From contig CM075853.1 of the NCBI GenBank assembly GCA_037975125.1, positions 36,902,113-36,966,112 on the forward strand: DNA of 64,000 nucleotides, written 5' to 3'. The position numbers and the translations under genes were made by a program. This DNA is from Latrodectus hesperus. Lineage: Eukaryota > Arthropoda > Arachnida > Araneae > Theridiidae. This document shows, in pieces, positions 24,547 through 36,680 of the stretch; the first letter of the stretch is position 1; each line of letters starts with the position of its first letter. Below the pieces are notes generated by a model. That model saw nothing but the letters and a program-made list of their open reading frames with translations. It was not told where the DNA came from and searched no databases.

Positions 24547-27500
24547 AAGTGAATCGTATTCTTCTGGCCGACCCGTCTTCAAAATTAAATTTTCTAATTG
24601 ACACAGGAGCCGATATATCTGTTTTGCCTAAAAAATATGCTCCAAAAACCACACCCTCTGAAAATTTAGCCTTATATGCAGCAAATGGCACTAAAATTTC
24701 TACTTTTGGCAATAAACGCCTCATTATTGATTTAAATCTCCGCCGAAAATTTTCGTGGTTATTCGTCATTGCTGACGTAAACCAACCAATTATAGGTGTT
24801 GATTTTCTTAAACATTTTGAATTACTTGTCGATGTCAAAAATAACCGTCTGATCGACTCTCGGACGTCTCTCTCATCAAACGGTATATCTTTCAACAATT
24901 TTTCCCTGGATTCCAACATATCCGTACTTATCGGCGATTCCAAATTTGAAAAACTACTCGCTGAGTATCCTGAGCTTACAAACCCTTCTTTAGTAACAAA
25001 TGACCTTAAAACTTATGAAATTTTTCATCACATTGAAACTAAGGGACCCCCTGTATTTTCCAGACCCCGCCGTTTGGCCCCAGAATTACTCAAAGCAGCG
25101 CGTTTAGAGTTCGAATACCTAATGTCTCAGGGAATTATTCGACCGTCCAAAAGCCCTTGGGCCAGTCCCCTCCACATGGTCCGCAAATCTAACGGTGATT
25201 GGCGCCCTTGTGGTGACTACCGTCGCTTGAACGCTGTGACAACTCCTGACAGGTATCCTGTACCCCATATTCAGGATTGTACACAGGTTTTTTTCGGCAA
25301 AAATATTTTTTCTACCCTCGACCTGGCAAGAGCGTATCATCAGATTCCCGTCAATCCTGAGGACGTACCGAAAACTGCTGTAACCACCCCATTCGGTTTG
25401 TTCGAATACCTTAAAATGCCATTTGGACTTCGTAACGCCGGTCAAACTTTCCAAAGATTCATACATCAAGTGCTTCACGGATTGGATTTTTGCGTCCCCT
25501 ACTTCGATGATCTCCTTATAGCATCGACAACCGAAGACGAACATATTAAACACCTTCGCATCATTTTTGATAGACTTCGCGAATACGGACTAAAATTGAA
25601 CCCCTCTAAATGTATTCTTGGAAAAACAGCAGTCTCATTTCTTGGATGCTTAATAACACCCACTGGCGTAAGCCCTCTTCCCGAAAAGTCAGCAGTAATT
25701 TCTAATTTTCCTAAGCCTAAAACACCGTCTGAACTTAAAAGATTTTTAGCTATGCTAAACTTTTATCGTCGTTTCTTGCCTATAGCCGCAGCTACTCAAG
25801 CCCCACTGCATTCACTTCTAAAAAACTCTAAAAAGAATGACAAACGACCTGTTCTTTGGACAGAGGAAACAATTGCCGCGTTTGAAAAATGCAAAAGCGA
25901 TTTAATGAATTCAGTCACCATTGGTTTCCATTCCCCTGATCAGCAGCTATCATTAATAGTAGAGGCTTCTGATATCGCCATAGGAGCAGTATTGCACTCC
26001 CAAAGTACCAATGGCTTACAACCTTTAGCTTTTTACTCCAAGAAACTGACGTCAGCTGAAACCAAGTACAGCACATACGATAGAGAATTATTCGCTATCT
26101 ATTCTGCTGTAAAACATTTTCAGCACAACCTTGAGGAACAAACATTTTCTATATTTACTGATCATCGTCCACTTACATTTTTGTTTAAAAAAATTCAAAC
26201 TCTGCATCTCCTAGACAAATTCGGCATATGAATTTTATCGCTCAATTTAGAACTGACATTCAACACGTTTCTGGATCAAACAACCCAGTTGCCGACGCCT
26301 TATCGAGAATTTTTACCATTAATAGTAATAACGCCACCGATTTCGCACGTTTAGCTGAAATCTAGGAAAATGATGCAGAACTCACTCAATTACTATCAAC
26401 TTCAGGTAGCTCCTTAAAGCTACAGAAGATGGAACTGTCCCCAGGACTTAAATTATTTTGTGATGTAACCAACGATCGAATCCGTCCTTTTGTTCCCTTA
26501 TACGCTCAGAAAAACTCTGTTTGACTCCCTCCATGGACTTTCCCACCCAGGAGTACGAGCGACTAAAAGACTGATTCTCTCTCGTTTCGTCTGGCCTTCA
26601 ATTTCAAAAGACTGTGTTGCATGGACTCGCGCATGCATTGATTGCCAGAAGTCAAAAGTTTCCAGACACAACCATAGCCCTTTGCAAGCCTTTGCTGTCC
26701 CCTTACAACGCTTTCAACATGTGCACCTGGATATTGTCGGACCTTTACCCCCGTCGGATATTCTTATCATTTAACAATGATGGACAGATTCTCTCGCTGG
26801 CCGGAAGCAATTCCGATACGGGGCATTGCCGCAGAAACCATCGCCCGAACTTTTGTTACTCATTGGATCGCAAGATTTGAAGTACCTACCATCATAACAA
26901 TTGATCAAGGTCGTCAGTTCCAGTCGAACTTATTCACGAATCTCAACAAAGTCCTTGGCATTCACCGAATTCGCACAACTCCATACAACCCTGCCGAGAA
27001 CTCATTGATTGAGAGGTTTCACCGATCATTAAAACAATCGTTAATGTGCCACAATGACGTCCAGTGGACATCAAGCCTGTCCATTACGTTGCTGGGTCTT
27101 CGATCAGCCTACAAGGAAGACCTTGGTGGTACCTGTGCTGAGTGCTTTACGGTACAACAATTCGGCTGTCTGCAGATTTCTTTCAGGCAACAAGTGTCTC
27201 TACTTCCCTGGATCCAGCTTCCTTCTTACAAAAGCTGTGCGAGTCTATGACAAATGTTGCACTAGTGCCCACTTCAGCTCATATCAACCCCAAGTATTTC
27301 GTGCACCCAGCTTTGGATTCGTGCACTCATGTGTTTGTGAGGCAGGATGCAGTAAAACCTCCGTTAACTCGTCCATATGATGGTCTTTATCGAGTGCTTA
27401 AACGGCTTAATAAAACTTACACTCTCCTCATTAAAGGAAAAGAAGCCGTTATCAATGTCGATCGTCTAAAACCAGCATTTTTGGTGCCTGTTCCCATTGC

Positions 27501-27699
27501 TACCCAAGTTCCACCAAACTCTCCAAAAGCGATGCCTGTTCCTGTGATTCAAGACTCGCCTGTAAACGAAGAACCCCTGTGCAAACTACGCGATCCGGCA
27601 GAAGAGTTCGTTTCAACCCACGATATCTCTAACTCCTTGTGCCTTAGGGGGAGTAATGTGGTGAAACACTTCTGCTCGGAAGTTGGCAGCAGCAGCTAA
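24508..27699 (+). pseudogene. pol: gypsy pol: protease, RT, RNase H, integrase; disrupted
   Basis: The pol frame is -1 relative to gag and is open through 26228. It has the aspartic protease motif [12 protein letters not shown] (24594-24629) and reverse transcriptase with [25 protein letters not shown] and the catalytic YFDD (25500-25511, in place of the more usual YVDD/YIDD). RNase H follows ([37 protein letters not shown]). A frameshift near 26195 then leads to TGA at 26229, and the alternate frame has TAG at 26363-26365. The integrase HHCC region lies at 26490-26660, and the core at 26725-27050 with first D in HLDIVGPL, second in DQGRQF and final E in SLIERFH. Further frame changes occur near 26490, 26750 and 27140. 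The C-terminal GPY/F-like module (RPYDGLYRVLKR, VNVDRLKPA-like) is followed by a stop inside the 3' LTR. Confidence 0.88.
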
Positions 27700-27944
27700 A
27701 AAACTTTCCTACCCGAACATTGGCAACACCAATCTTCTCCGAACAATACCGCATGGTGAGCAACAGGGCAGATTCACGTTTTCCCCGACGATGTGAACGA
27801 ACTAGTTTAGAAACCTTTTTCTCTCTGAGATTTTGTGTATTTACAACCTTTTTTAGAATATCTTTAATTAGCAATAAAATTTAGTTAACCCCAATATATG
27901 GTGTGCGCTGCCATTATTAAAAACTAATTAATCCGCATCCCATA
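27657..27944 (+). repeat. 3' LTR of gypsy element, 288 bp
   Basis: Nearly identical to the 5' LTR. It starts TGTGGTGAAACAC directly after a purine tract and ends CCGCATCCCATA before the ACTT target duplication. The integrase frame ends within its first 45 bp. Confidence 0.88.
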
Positions 27945-27964
27945 ACTTGAATAAACTAAATCAC

Positions 27965-28191
27965 AATTTATTTAACCAATTTAAATAAGGAGGGTGCCAG
28001 CTCAGTGTGGCCTCATCACCTGACCGTGGTTCCAAATTACAAGGCAACTTAAAAAAAGAGCAAACTCGTACTTTCACCTTCGTGGTGTTCTGATCCAAAC
28101 GAAAGACGCTCTCTATTGACTTTATTCGCACAGCCAAAGGCATAGCGAGCTTAAGGCTTTTCCAAGTATCATAAGCAACAACAACAACAAA
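27965..28191 (+). repeat. tRNA-derived SINE with (CAA)n tail
   Basis: Starts near GGAGGGTGCCAGCTCAGTGT, with A-box-like TGCCAGCTCAGTGTGG and B-box-like GTGGTTCCAAATTACA. A body of about 130 bp ends in CAACAACAACAACAA at about 28177-28191. The (CAA)n tail also ends the SINE at 62042-62325. No clear target duplication. It lies 20 bp beyond the gypsy element. Confidence 0.65.
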
Positions 28192-29154
28192 TAACTATTA
28201 ATATTTAAGCAAATAATTCACAACTACAACTATTTCATGAAATGAATTTTTTTAAAAATATAATGTAAAGAAAAATTAAATGAAAAATCGAAACTTGTAA
28301 AAATGATAACAGAAATTTTTATTTCGTTATTTAAATGTTGGTAATTATATGAATTTCATATAACCAGAAAATTCTTAAGGTTATCTTAAGAAATCTTCGT
28401 ACCCAATTTGCAATCTATCATGTTACCTTTTACGTGGTTGTAAATAAAATTTCAAGATGTTTATTATAAATCCAAAAAAATTACCATTATTAAATTATTC
28501 TTGGAATTCAACAATGCCAAATAAAATGAACGAAATTCATGCAATCATAATTTTTCTCTCTTTTCATATTGATGGATATTTTGTTATTTAACTGTACTCA
28601 ACTTAGTTCTTAAAATTTAGATTAAGAGTTTAATTTTACTAGAAATTGCTTTGTCCGATATTATTTAAGTTGGAAGCTAGATGACTTTTTTGAGGTTGAA
28701 ATCAAAACGAAAACTTTTCTTTACATATCAAAGATGAATTATTATAATATAAAGATCTATTATTTGAATGAATTACACATCAAAAATGAATTTTTAGTTA
28801 AACCCAGAAATTTCCTGCGATTATTGATCTTATTACTGAAACTGGAATCGAGGGATAGATTTATTGTCTTCACAAGTGGGTCATACATATTGAGAAATAT
28901 GTACGTTGAAAGTAACATAGGAATGATATTTTTATTTTATTTTCCTTAGATATTAGTTTTTTATGTTTATCCACTTCATGAAAGAAAAATTTCAAAATCT
29001 AAGCATGAAATTGTAAATATTTATAAGAAATACTTATTAACTGAAAAATTGCAATAAAAATATTTTATTTTTACTCAAAAGCAATTGTCAATAATTTATG
29101 AACTCGTTTGCAGTATTTCTTTTCAGATTGTTTTGGAATTTTTGTGTTTTTTAG
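28192..29154. other. AT-rich stretch, no gene seen; should hold the missing 5' end of the Tc1 element
   Basis: I searched here for the left inverted terminus of the Tc1 copy and did not find one. Otherwise no feature. Confidence 0.5.
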
Positions 29155-30180
29155 ATGTGTGCAGCCATGAATACTAAACGAAAAGAAACTTCGCCTGAAG
29201 TTCGAAAATTAGTTATTAATTTGCATATTGAAAGTGAAAAATCTATTAGAGAAACTGCTGAAGCAGTTTTGAGTCATTCAATAGTTTTCAATATCATTAA
29301 ACGATATAAAAAGAATCATCATATGATTCAGAATAAAAGAAGACATGGCTGACCATCAAAGCTATTCAATGGAATAAAGCGAATTGTCGTTCGAGTTATT
29401 AAAAAAATTCAAGAATGAGTGATCCTAAAGTTGCTGCTAATTTACAAGCATTATATGGAGTAATTGTTGATCCTGAGACTATAAGAGTTATTCGATCTAC
29501 TGGATATCACGGTAGAGTAGCCAGGAAAAAATTCTTCGTAAGTGAAAAGAATAGAAAACTCAGACTTGCATTCGCAAAATCCAATATAAATAAAAATTCT
29601 GATTACTGAATAAAGTTATATTTGCATATCAGAGTAAATTTAATATATTTGGTTCTGACGGTAGAATCTTGGTGTGGAGAAAACCGAGGGAAGAATTTCG
29701 TAAACAGAACTTGGTGCCAACAGAAAAACATGGTGGAGGAGGAGTTATGATATGGGGGTGTATGTCGTCCGCTGGAGTTGGTAATCTTGTTTTTATTGAC
29801 AGTAAAATGGATAAGTACAAGTATATTGACATTCTAAAGCAAAATTTGAAATCATCAGCACGAAAATTGAACCTTCATAACGATTTTAAATTCTACCAGG
29901 ACAATGACCCCAAGCACACTGCTTCGAACGTTAGACTCTGGCTGCTGTATTACTGTCCTGAAATAATAAAAACACCACCACAATCTTCAGACTTAAATCC
30001 CATAGAGAATATTTGGCAAGAATTGGAATCAAGAATTCGCAAACAAAACAACAATTAAAATCGGTGCTTCAAGAAGAATGGGGTAAAATCACACCAGAAA
30101 TCACAAAAAAATTAGTCAAATCCATCCCAAGAAGATTAAATCATGTTTTAAAAGTAAAAGAAAATCCAACAAAATATTAA
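29155..30180 (+). pseudogene. Tc1-family transposase, decayed
   Basis: DDE transposase of the Tc1/mariner superfamily, about 340 codons by conceptual reading. The N-terminal helix-turn-helix region (ETSPEVRKLVINLHIESEKS) is followed by TGA at 29350-29352, a frame change near 29415, a second DNA-binding and linker part (RVIRSTGYHGRVARKKFF), and TGA at 29607-29609. The catalytic part is in a third frame: the first catalytic block reads FAYQSKFNIFGSDG where the family has FADESKFN, so the first Asp is replaced by Tyr (29627-29629). The second block is QDNDPKHTA and the third SSDLNPIENIW (DD34E spacing). A final frame change near 30045 restores the C-terminus ending at TAA 30178-30180. It is inactive. 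Confidence 0.88.
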
Positions 30181-30455
30181 AACCATTTAAAAAGTAAAAT
30201 TTTTAGATAAATATTTGATGGAAAAGTAAGTGTCCCATCATTTATGTGAGCTTTTTTTGTTTTTTGCTCCGTTCTAAACAACTGTATTTTTATTTAATTA
30301 ATATTTTGACAAAATGTATGTTATGTAATAATTGTTACTAACTTTAAATATGAAACACATCAAAAAAATTTGTCCATGTACTTTTAATTAATTTTATTAC
30401 AGTTTCCTTTTGTAAAGCATAAGTGTCTCATCACTTTTCTGAGACATTGTATAAA
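30181..30455 (+). repeat. Right terminal region of the Tc1 element
   Basis: Past the transposase stop there are two related blocks, AAGTGTCCCATCATTTATG (about 30228-30246) and AAGTGTCTCATCACTTTTC (about 30420-30438) followed by TGAGACATTGTAT. Two spaced repeats near an end are typical of Tc1 elements with internal direct repeats. No matching inverted copy is visible on the left side, so the left end is lost or too diverged. Confidence 0.5.
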
Positions 30456-31299
30456 AATATTAAATACGATTGAAAATTGAATCGAATTTTGTCGGAACAA
30501 TAAACTATTTTTCTATAATAGATGTTCTCACATATTGAAATAATATTTTAATTGCATTCTCAGACATAATTAAAACTAACAATATATTTTTATTTAAAAA
30601 ATTTGAATTTTTTCTTGTTTATAAATTGTTTTTTAAACAAAAATTTAGTGATTTTCACCCCACATAAACTTTATTAAAAATAAAATGATTTTTAAAATCT
30701 AATTCTTGCTTTTAAATGCTTTTACAAATGTTACTTTATTTATTTTGTGCTAATATTAAAACTTTGAGAATTTTCTAATTAGATAAAAAAATTATTTTGC
30801 TATGAATATTTTCTTATTATAATATTATATTTCATTAAATATCAAAATTTATATATAAATGTAACAAATTTAAAATTAAATAATTAAATTTAAAAATATT
30901 TCATATCATTTCTCTTATCGATGATAAAATGTTTATTTTTGGAAAAGTGGACTAAATAAAAATAATCCTGAGTGGAATATCATTCATATTAAGATATTTT
31001 TAATTAGAATAAATTCAAGAAAAGAACGCAGAACATACTTTTTATGATTTCTCTGAAAATAAAGAAAATCAAGGATATACATAATTTTTTAATTCTGAAA
31101 ATCAATTTATATTATTTTTATCTAGATATTAGAATCCACATTAGTCTATTTTCATAGGAATTCTCTTTCGAATATTTGATTCATAAAAAAAATGGATATC
31201 ATTTTAGAATTAATAAATTATTTGCTGAAAGATTTCGAAATGTTTTGAATTATAGTTTGCAATAAATATTCTGCGAGATACGGAACTCACAACAGTAAG
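30456..31299. other. AT-rich intergenic stretch, no gene seen
   Basis: No recognisable feature. Confidence 0.55.
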
Positions 31300-31477
31300 T
31301 AAATATGTATACAAGCAGTTTCCACTACGAGGCGCTAGTGTATTGGGGAATAAAAATAGATTTCATTTCCAAGACAACAAGTCATTAGTTATTAGTCATT
31401 TTTGACGAAAAGATTATATTTCTGAAGGCTTCTTGAGTTTTTAGTGTAAAAAGGCACTACTTCACACGGCGGAAGGT
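31300..31477 (+). promoter_or_regulatory. Possible promoter or untranslated first exon, weak
   Basis: A GC-richer island stands out from the flanks, with ACGAGGCGCTAGTG at about 31328 and CACACGGCGGAAG directly followed by a splice-donor-like GTAAG at about 31477. It has no open frame. A non-coding first exon of a plus-strand gene would look like this, but I found no downstream exon in the window, so this remains speculative. An old repeat fragment is an equal alternative. Confidence 0.2.
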
Positions 31478-32750
31478 AAGAATTATTCTATTCATTATAT
31501 AGACGGATAGGTTGCATGTTTTTTTAAACTAATAATAAAAAATTTTAAAATGGAATAAATTGGAAAAATGTGATTACATAACTTCTGATTTCTGTTTGGT
31601 TAAACAGTAGTTAAATGATTAGAAAATAAATAATTAAACAAATGTTCTTTTTATAAGCTCCACAATTATAAATTATTAATTAATTTATCAAGTATGAATC
31701 AAGAGAATAAAGTTAACGGAATTTTCGTATCTTTATGATTGAAATAAAATTCTTTTCACGTATTTCATAAAACATGAAATTTTACGATTTCTCTTGAACT
31801 TCTACATAAAATTCATTGATTTCGCTTTTTTCTAAAATTAAATTAATTTATTAAACTTTTTAAATAATTTAAACTAACAATTCTCTGAAATATTTTAAGT
31901 AAATTAAATCAATACATACGAAATATGTAAATTAATATAAAAAGCATCATATATTTCTTATGTATCGAATTTTTCATATTTCAGTATTTTGTGGCTTTTG
32001 TATGTGAACTTTAATTTTAGAATAAGAATTTTTAATTTTGAATTTAAAAATATCGACTTACCAAAATCCATATTTCTCTCTTTTTTAGACTTAATACTTT
32101 TTTATCCTTTTTTTACTGCTTCATACAATTAATTTGAGCAAATTTTTATTCTTTTTAAGTTTATAATTTTCTAAATAAATTAATTTTATATTCATGTATA
32201 TTAATAAAATTTTAATCATAACTAGAAATTAAGATATTTAATTCTTGCTGACAATAAGATTTAATAAAATCTCAATAAAATGAAAATAAATTTTCAGATA
32301 CATTAATAATTACTAAGTAGTGACTGATTAATAAATAAATATGCCTTAAAGTATATTAATTAATTAAGAATTATTTTATAATCATAGCAAATAAAGAGGG
32401 AATTTAATTTTTAATAATTCATAAAATTAATATTTATTAAAAATAATCCATATAATTACTTTGTGACTGAACAATTTAAATTTATTTAATTAAATCATTA
32501 TTATAATAAATTTTTGAAATTTTCCATGAATTTATTACTAAAAAACTGTTTATAATATGAATCAAAATTTAAAATATTAACTATTAAAAAAATTAATTAT
32601 GGGAAAACGTTTTCCATTATAAAAAATGTGTCTATATAGATATTATCTTAAATTAGTCTTCAGAAAATTTAGAGAATTAAAAGTCCTTGAAACGCGTCAT
32701 TAAAAACACTGAACAATTTTAGGCATTTTTTTGTAATATTTTAATGCTAA
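31478..32750. other. AT-rich intergenic stretch, no gene seen
   Basis: No recognisable feature. Confidence 0.55.
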
Positions 32751-32960
32751 TTGTAGCTCGTCCTTGGAAGAGAGATGAGCTAGTCTCTTTGCAACATTTT
32801 TATACCAATCATCGAAAAGACTGCAAACGCTTCATGTTTTTGGGAAAACACTGAGCCGAGTTACATAAGACCATCGCTCCAGCATTTTTTTGCCTGGGTT
32901 CATCTTGCATCTCTCAGCGAATCAAATAACTGCGTGCAGTCACATGATTGACGAAATCAT
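32751..32960. repeat. GC-richer unclassified repeat-like patch
   Basis: About 200 bp of higher complexity (TAGCTCGTCCTTGGAAGAG through CTGCGTGCAGTCACATGATT) between very AT-rich flanks. No open frame of note, no target duplication, and no match elsewhere in the window. Probably an old dispersed repeat. Confidence 0.3.
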
Positions 32961-33824
32961 TTTCCTTGTGTTCATTATGATCAGAGGTAGTTCAATCTGA
33001 TTTCATTTATTAAGAACTGTTAAAGGCAAATAATATTAATTTATTAAAAAGAAATCTTATTTAATTAAATACGAAGGAACGCTAGAAATTAAATGGTTAG
33101 ATCCTTATCAAAGAAATAGATAGAATTAATGATCATTATAAAAAGGATTTTACTAAAATGAAAAACCTCAGAAATATGAGGAAATGAGAATATAAAAACT
33201 TAATTTATTTTCAGTTATTATTTATAGATTATCCTTATTTAATTAAATTTTTTAATTTGCAGAATGCATTTTGCAGAGCTATTGTTTTTATGGTGTATTG
33301 ACTTATAAATTGAAATTAACAAATAAAAGGCAATGACAATCATATAAATACGATACGATAAATTAACAATGAAAGGTTCGCAAGAATCCGATTTTGATGC
33401 TGTGTAATTTTACTCCATTTGTTCTTTTCTATCAGGAAAAATGATCACGCCAAATGATATACATTATATAATTGTTACGTTAATTTTTTAAATTTATCGT
33501 AGAAATTTTGTTAATATAACATATAGAATAATAAAAGTTATAAAACATATATTAATATTTTAAAGCTACTACGTCACATCAATAAAAAAGTTATAAATTT
33601 CTAAAATAAATATTCAGCCCATTTTATTAAAAAGATATATTCTAATTAATTCATAATAATAATTTAATAGTATTTTAAATTGAATACGTAAGAAAAATGT
33701 TTTGCAGTTGTCATACATATGACAGCAATAAAAAGCAAATTTTTTTAACTGTACAAAAAAAAAAATTTTATCAATCGAAAAAATATATTTTACATTTGAA
33801 AATTATTTAAATGATTCTTGATGC
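32961..33824. other. AT-rich intergenic stretch, no gene seen
   Basis: No recognisable feature. Confidence 0.55.
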
Positions 33825-34000
33825 TTACAATAGCCAAATGGTTGAAGCGCGTTTTTTCAACTATTTGATCTCAGCTATTTGACGAACAATAAGAAACTGA
33901 TCTTACACTTTCTGCATCCATGTTTATAGGACTGAATGCTTAGGTATTTTCAGGGTTTTCTCTCTTGTAGCATGTGAATACGGTTCAACATTTACGGAAA
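33825..34000 (+). repeat. Possible tRNA-like SINE head
   Basis: An A-box-like stretch TAGCCAAATGGTTGAAGCGC is followed by a degenerate B-box-like region (TTTGATCTCAGC). The match is weak and the boundaries are not visible. Confidence 0.3.
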
Positions 34001-34184
34001 ATCCTGTAGGAAGACAACATGCTGCAAATGTTCAAACAGTTTCCAGCGGTTTTCAGTTTTTAGGTTACTCTTTACACGAGTTACCAAAATCATAGATTTT
34101 TAGACTCATCATGACCAGATGGCAAAACTACACTCTTCAAAATAAAAAAATCGTTTATTCAATCCCAGTTGTTGTTGAACAACA

Positions 34185-34540
34185 GAAGAACGATGTTGCT
34201 CTCCTGCTGTTTTAATTCATGCCTAGCACTGTTGTTGCACCAGCATGCTTCCCTGTACCCACCCCTTTTTTCTACCAGTTAGATAGAAGCAGCCGGGTTG
34301 AGTCTTTTTGATTTTGAAGCAGGGACCAAAGAGAAGACCCCCAATACTTGGCCTGCCACCCTCAGAGATACCATTTCACTTGGAGGATATTAAGTGCCTA
34401 GCATTGTGACTGTTAAGAGCTTTCCTCCTTACTACTTAGATATGGTTCTTCCGCGGAAGGCATTATGCGGAGTATGTTTAAATACCAACAACAGACTTCG
34501 GCAGTTACGTTGTCGGCTAAGGGGTGGCAAAATAATTTTT
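34185..34540. repeat. Unclassified dispersed repeat, about 350 bp
   Basis: A clearly GC-richer block starting with GTTGTTGTTGAACAACAG and running to GTCGGCTAAGGGGTGGC. A (TTG)n-like start could be the reverse of the (CAA)n tail seen on other SINEs here, which would put the element on the minus strand. I see no B box and no target duplication, and no other copy in the window. Confidence 0.45.
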
Positions 34541-35524
34541 AACTAGCTCTTAGTGAAAGCACATCTCTTAGGAATGAAAAGCTCCATGTTTATTTCAAAC
34601 CTATGTTGAACAATGAGAATTTGCGCTGTCTGAATGTTTATCAATCGGTGTGGGTGCTTGAGAGTTTTCCTCCTTTAATGAAAAGTTCTTTTTGTATGTG
34701 GATATTAAAGATGCATTACAATTACTTTCTAGAATTAAGCTGCCTTTGTCATGGCTTTAAATTGCCCATTAGAAAGTGTCAGATGGTAGATTTCGCCTTG
34801 GAAATTTATCATTAATGCTGACGATCGAAATGGAGAAAAATTATCAGGATAATTAACATGGTTTTCATCATTTATTTATCTTGGTATTGCGAATATTTTT
34901 TTCTTTTTTTGCATTTAGTTATAGCAAATCGTATATTTAAAGTCTATTCTTTTCTGAATTCAAATCCATTTATTCTTTTTGATTTCTTGATAAGGATAGC
35001 CATAAGTAAATTTAAAAAACAGCGAAAATTTGAATTGAAAAAATTATGACTAAGCGGAAATACTTAACATAGAAAAAGTTGATTATTGAAAATAATTTAG
35101 GACTAGTAAATACTAAGCATGTTTTTCTCGAAAACATCATAAATATTTAAAAATTCTAAAAAAAAACGAATTTCTTGAAAATTTTTTAAATCATCATTAA
35201 TTATGATATTTAAGAATTAGTATTTAAACTTTCATATTTACTATCGAATTAAAGGTCTAAATTTTGATTTTTTTAAATTCCATTTCCCTACACATAAAAC
35301 TAATTTTCATTACAATTTTAATGTTTTTTATATCAACAGTGCACTGATTACGCAAATTATCTCGCATTACTTTTTGCAGTATTTTTAATTTTCTTTTAGA
35401 AAAAAGTAAAACTTTAATTAAAAGAATGTGGTATATATATATCCTTCTTTTTTACGATAAAAAATGAAATTTGGAAATTATTTAATTTTGAAATAGACTA
35501 CTATTTTGTAACATTAAGAATTTC
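34541..35524. other. AT-rich intergenic stretch, no gene seen
   Basis: Two open frames of 60-70 codons (34603-34815 and 34858-35049) have no recognisable domain and no exon signals. Confidence 0.5.
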
Positions 35525-35760
35525 AATATGTGTCCGATGGCTGAATGGGCATTCCTAATTCTTAAGGTCGGTCCCTGGTTGGAATCTCGGTTCGGGCATG
35601 GATGTTCTTTTCAGTTTCCTTGACCTTTCTCTTTGTGACAAAAATTCTTTTTTCTTTTCCTCAGAAGTCAGAGCTTGCTAGAAGTTTTGTTCGAAAAGGA
35701 TCCTATACCTAGCATTCAAATTTGTTTGACTCAATGCTCAAGCACATTAGAATTATTACT
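35525..35760 (+). repeat. tRNA-derived SINE
   Basis: A tRNA-like head, GTCCGATGGCTGAATGGGC (A box) and GGTTGGAATCTCGG (B box), runs into TTCGGGCATGGATGTTC, which resembles the equivalent part of the SINE at 62042-62325 on its minus strand (CAGGCATGGAAGTAC). The body extends to roughly 35760. No target duplication found. Confidence 0.65.
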
Positions 35761-36539
35761 ACCAAAGCTGGTTATTTTGTCCTTGATTTCACAGGATGTG
35801 TTTTCAAAAATTGAATCATTTGTTACATGTTAGATATATCTCATTGTTATTTGCATTTCTTCCTGGTGTAGCAATTTTAAAGGCCAAAAGTATGTTGTAA
35901 ATGGTATTTTGATATTTTATATGTAAGGAAATGAAATAATTTATATTATTTGTATGTGGAAAAATGTAGGGAATATCGTTTTTGTAATCCACAACACTAT
36001 GTCAACAATATTTAAAAAGAAATACACATTTTTTGTGTTTTAAAGTTAACTTTTTTTTTATATCTATACAATATTGCACCATAAAATTTCAAGTTGAAAC
36101 AAAAAACTGAAAATCTAAATGTTTCCATTTTCTTCTTAATTGATATCGAATTTTCATAATTTAGTTAAATAAAATTATTCAAAGTTAAAAAAAAAAAAAA
36201 AAAAAACTTCCAAATTACGAAATTTCTCATTTTGGATTGATTATAGTCATTTTCGGAAGCCATTGCTATGACTTTTTTCTTTTAAAATATGTCTGAAAAA
36301 AAGGGGGTGTGTCTTAGAAGTTAATACTCAGTTTTTAGAATTAAAGTTTAATTCAGTAAATATTAGAATTCAATTTTCACATTTTTCCTACCAGGCATTT
36401 TCTGTTTATTTTATATTTTTGATTTATTAATCAGCTACAGTGCTTCATAAATAAATCTTTGTAGAACAAATAGTTGCTGGATAAAGGATATAAATGCAAA
36501 ACCAAGTAACATAATAATGCACTCCGAAAAATTAGTAGT
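35761..36539. other. AT-rich stretch with a run of 20 A
   Basis: The only distinct feature is an A20 run at 36187-36206. No gene seen. Confidence 0.55.
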
Positions 36540-36680
36540 TAAAACCAAAGCTGTCAATACAAGACGTTTAACACAGTTAGTGATAGAATTGTGCTATTCA
36601 GACCGTAAAGTTTTTGTTTCAATCTCAGTCACTTAAGAACAACCAAAGATTGGTGAAGAATTTATATTTCTTTAAACCTA
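36540..36680 (+). repeat. Possible decayed tRNA-like SINE
   Basis: AGTTAGTGATAGAATTGTGC resembles an A box, and GTTTCAATCTCAGTCAC a B box about 45 bp later. Weak, no boundaries. Confidence 0.35.

Larger units (their letters stand above)
22856..27944 (+). mobile_element. Ty3/gypsy LTR retrotransposon, 5.09 kb, degenerate
   Basis: A complete element by structure. It has two LTRs (22856-23144 and 27657-27944), a 4-bp target duplication ACTT at 22852-22855 and 27945-27948, a leader, gag, and pol in the order protease, reverse transcriptase, RNase H, integrase. That order places it in Ty3/gypsy. A purine run AGGGGGAG directly before the 3' LTR is the likely polypurine tract. By hand I count 6 substitutions and 3 one-base indels between the LTRs, so insertion was fairly recent. 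Even so the coding region has at least three nonsense codons and four frameshifts. There is no envelope-like frame. Confidence 0.93.

Noticed and set aside
24446..24943. 165-codon minus-strand frame
   Set aside because: Antisense shadow of the gypsy protease region. The frames at 25119-25553 and 23955-24224 are likewise shadows.
34603..34815. 70-codon plus-strand frame with several Cys and Trp
   Set aside because: No recognisable motif and no exon signals; adjacent to a repeat.
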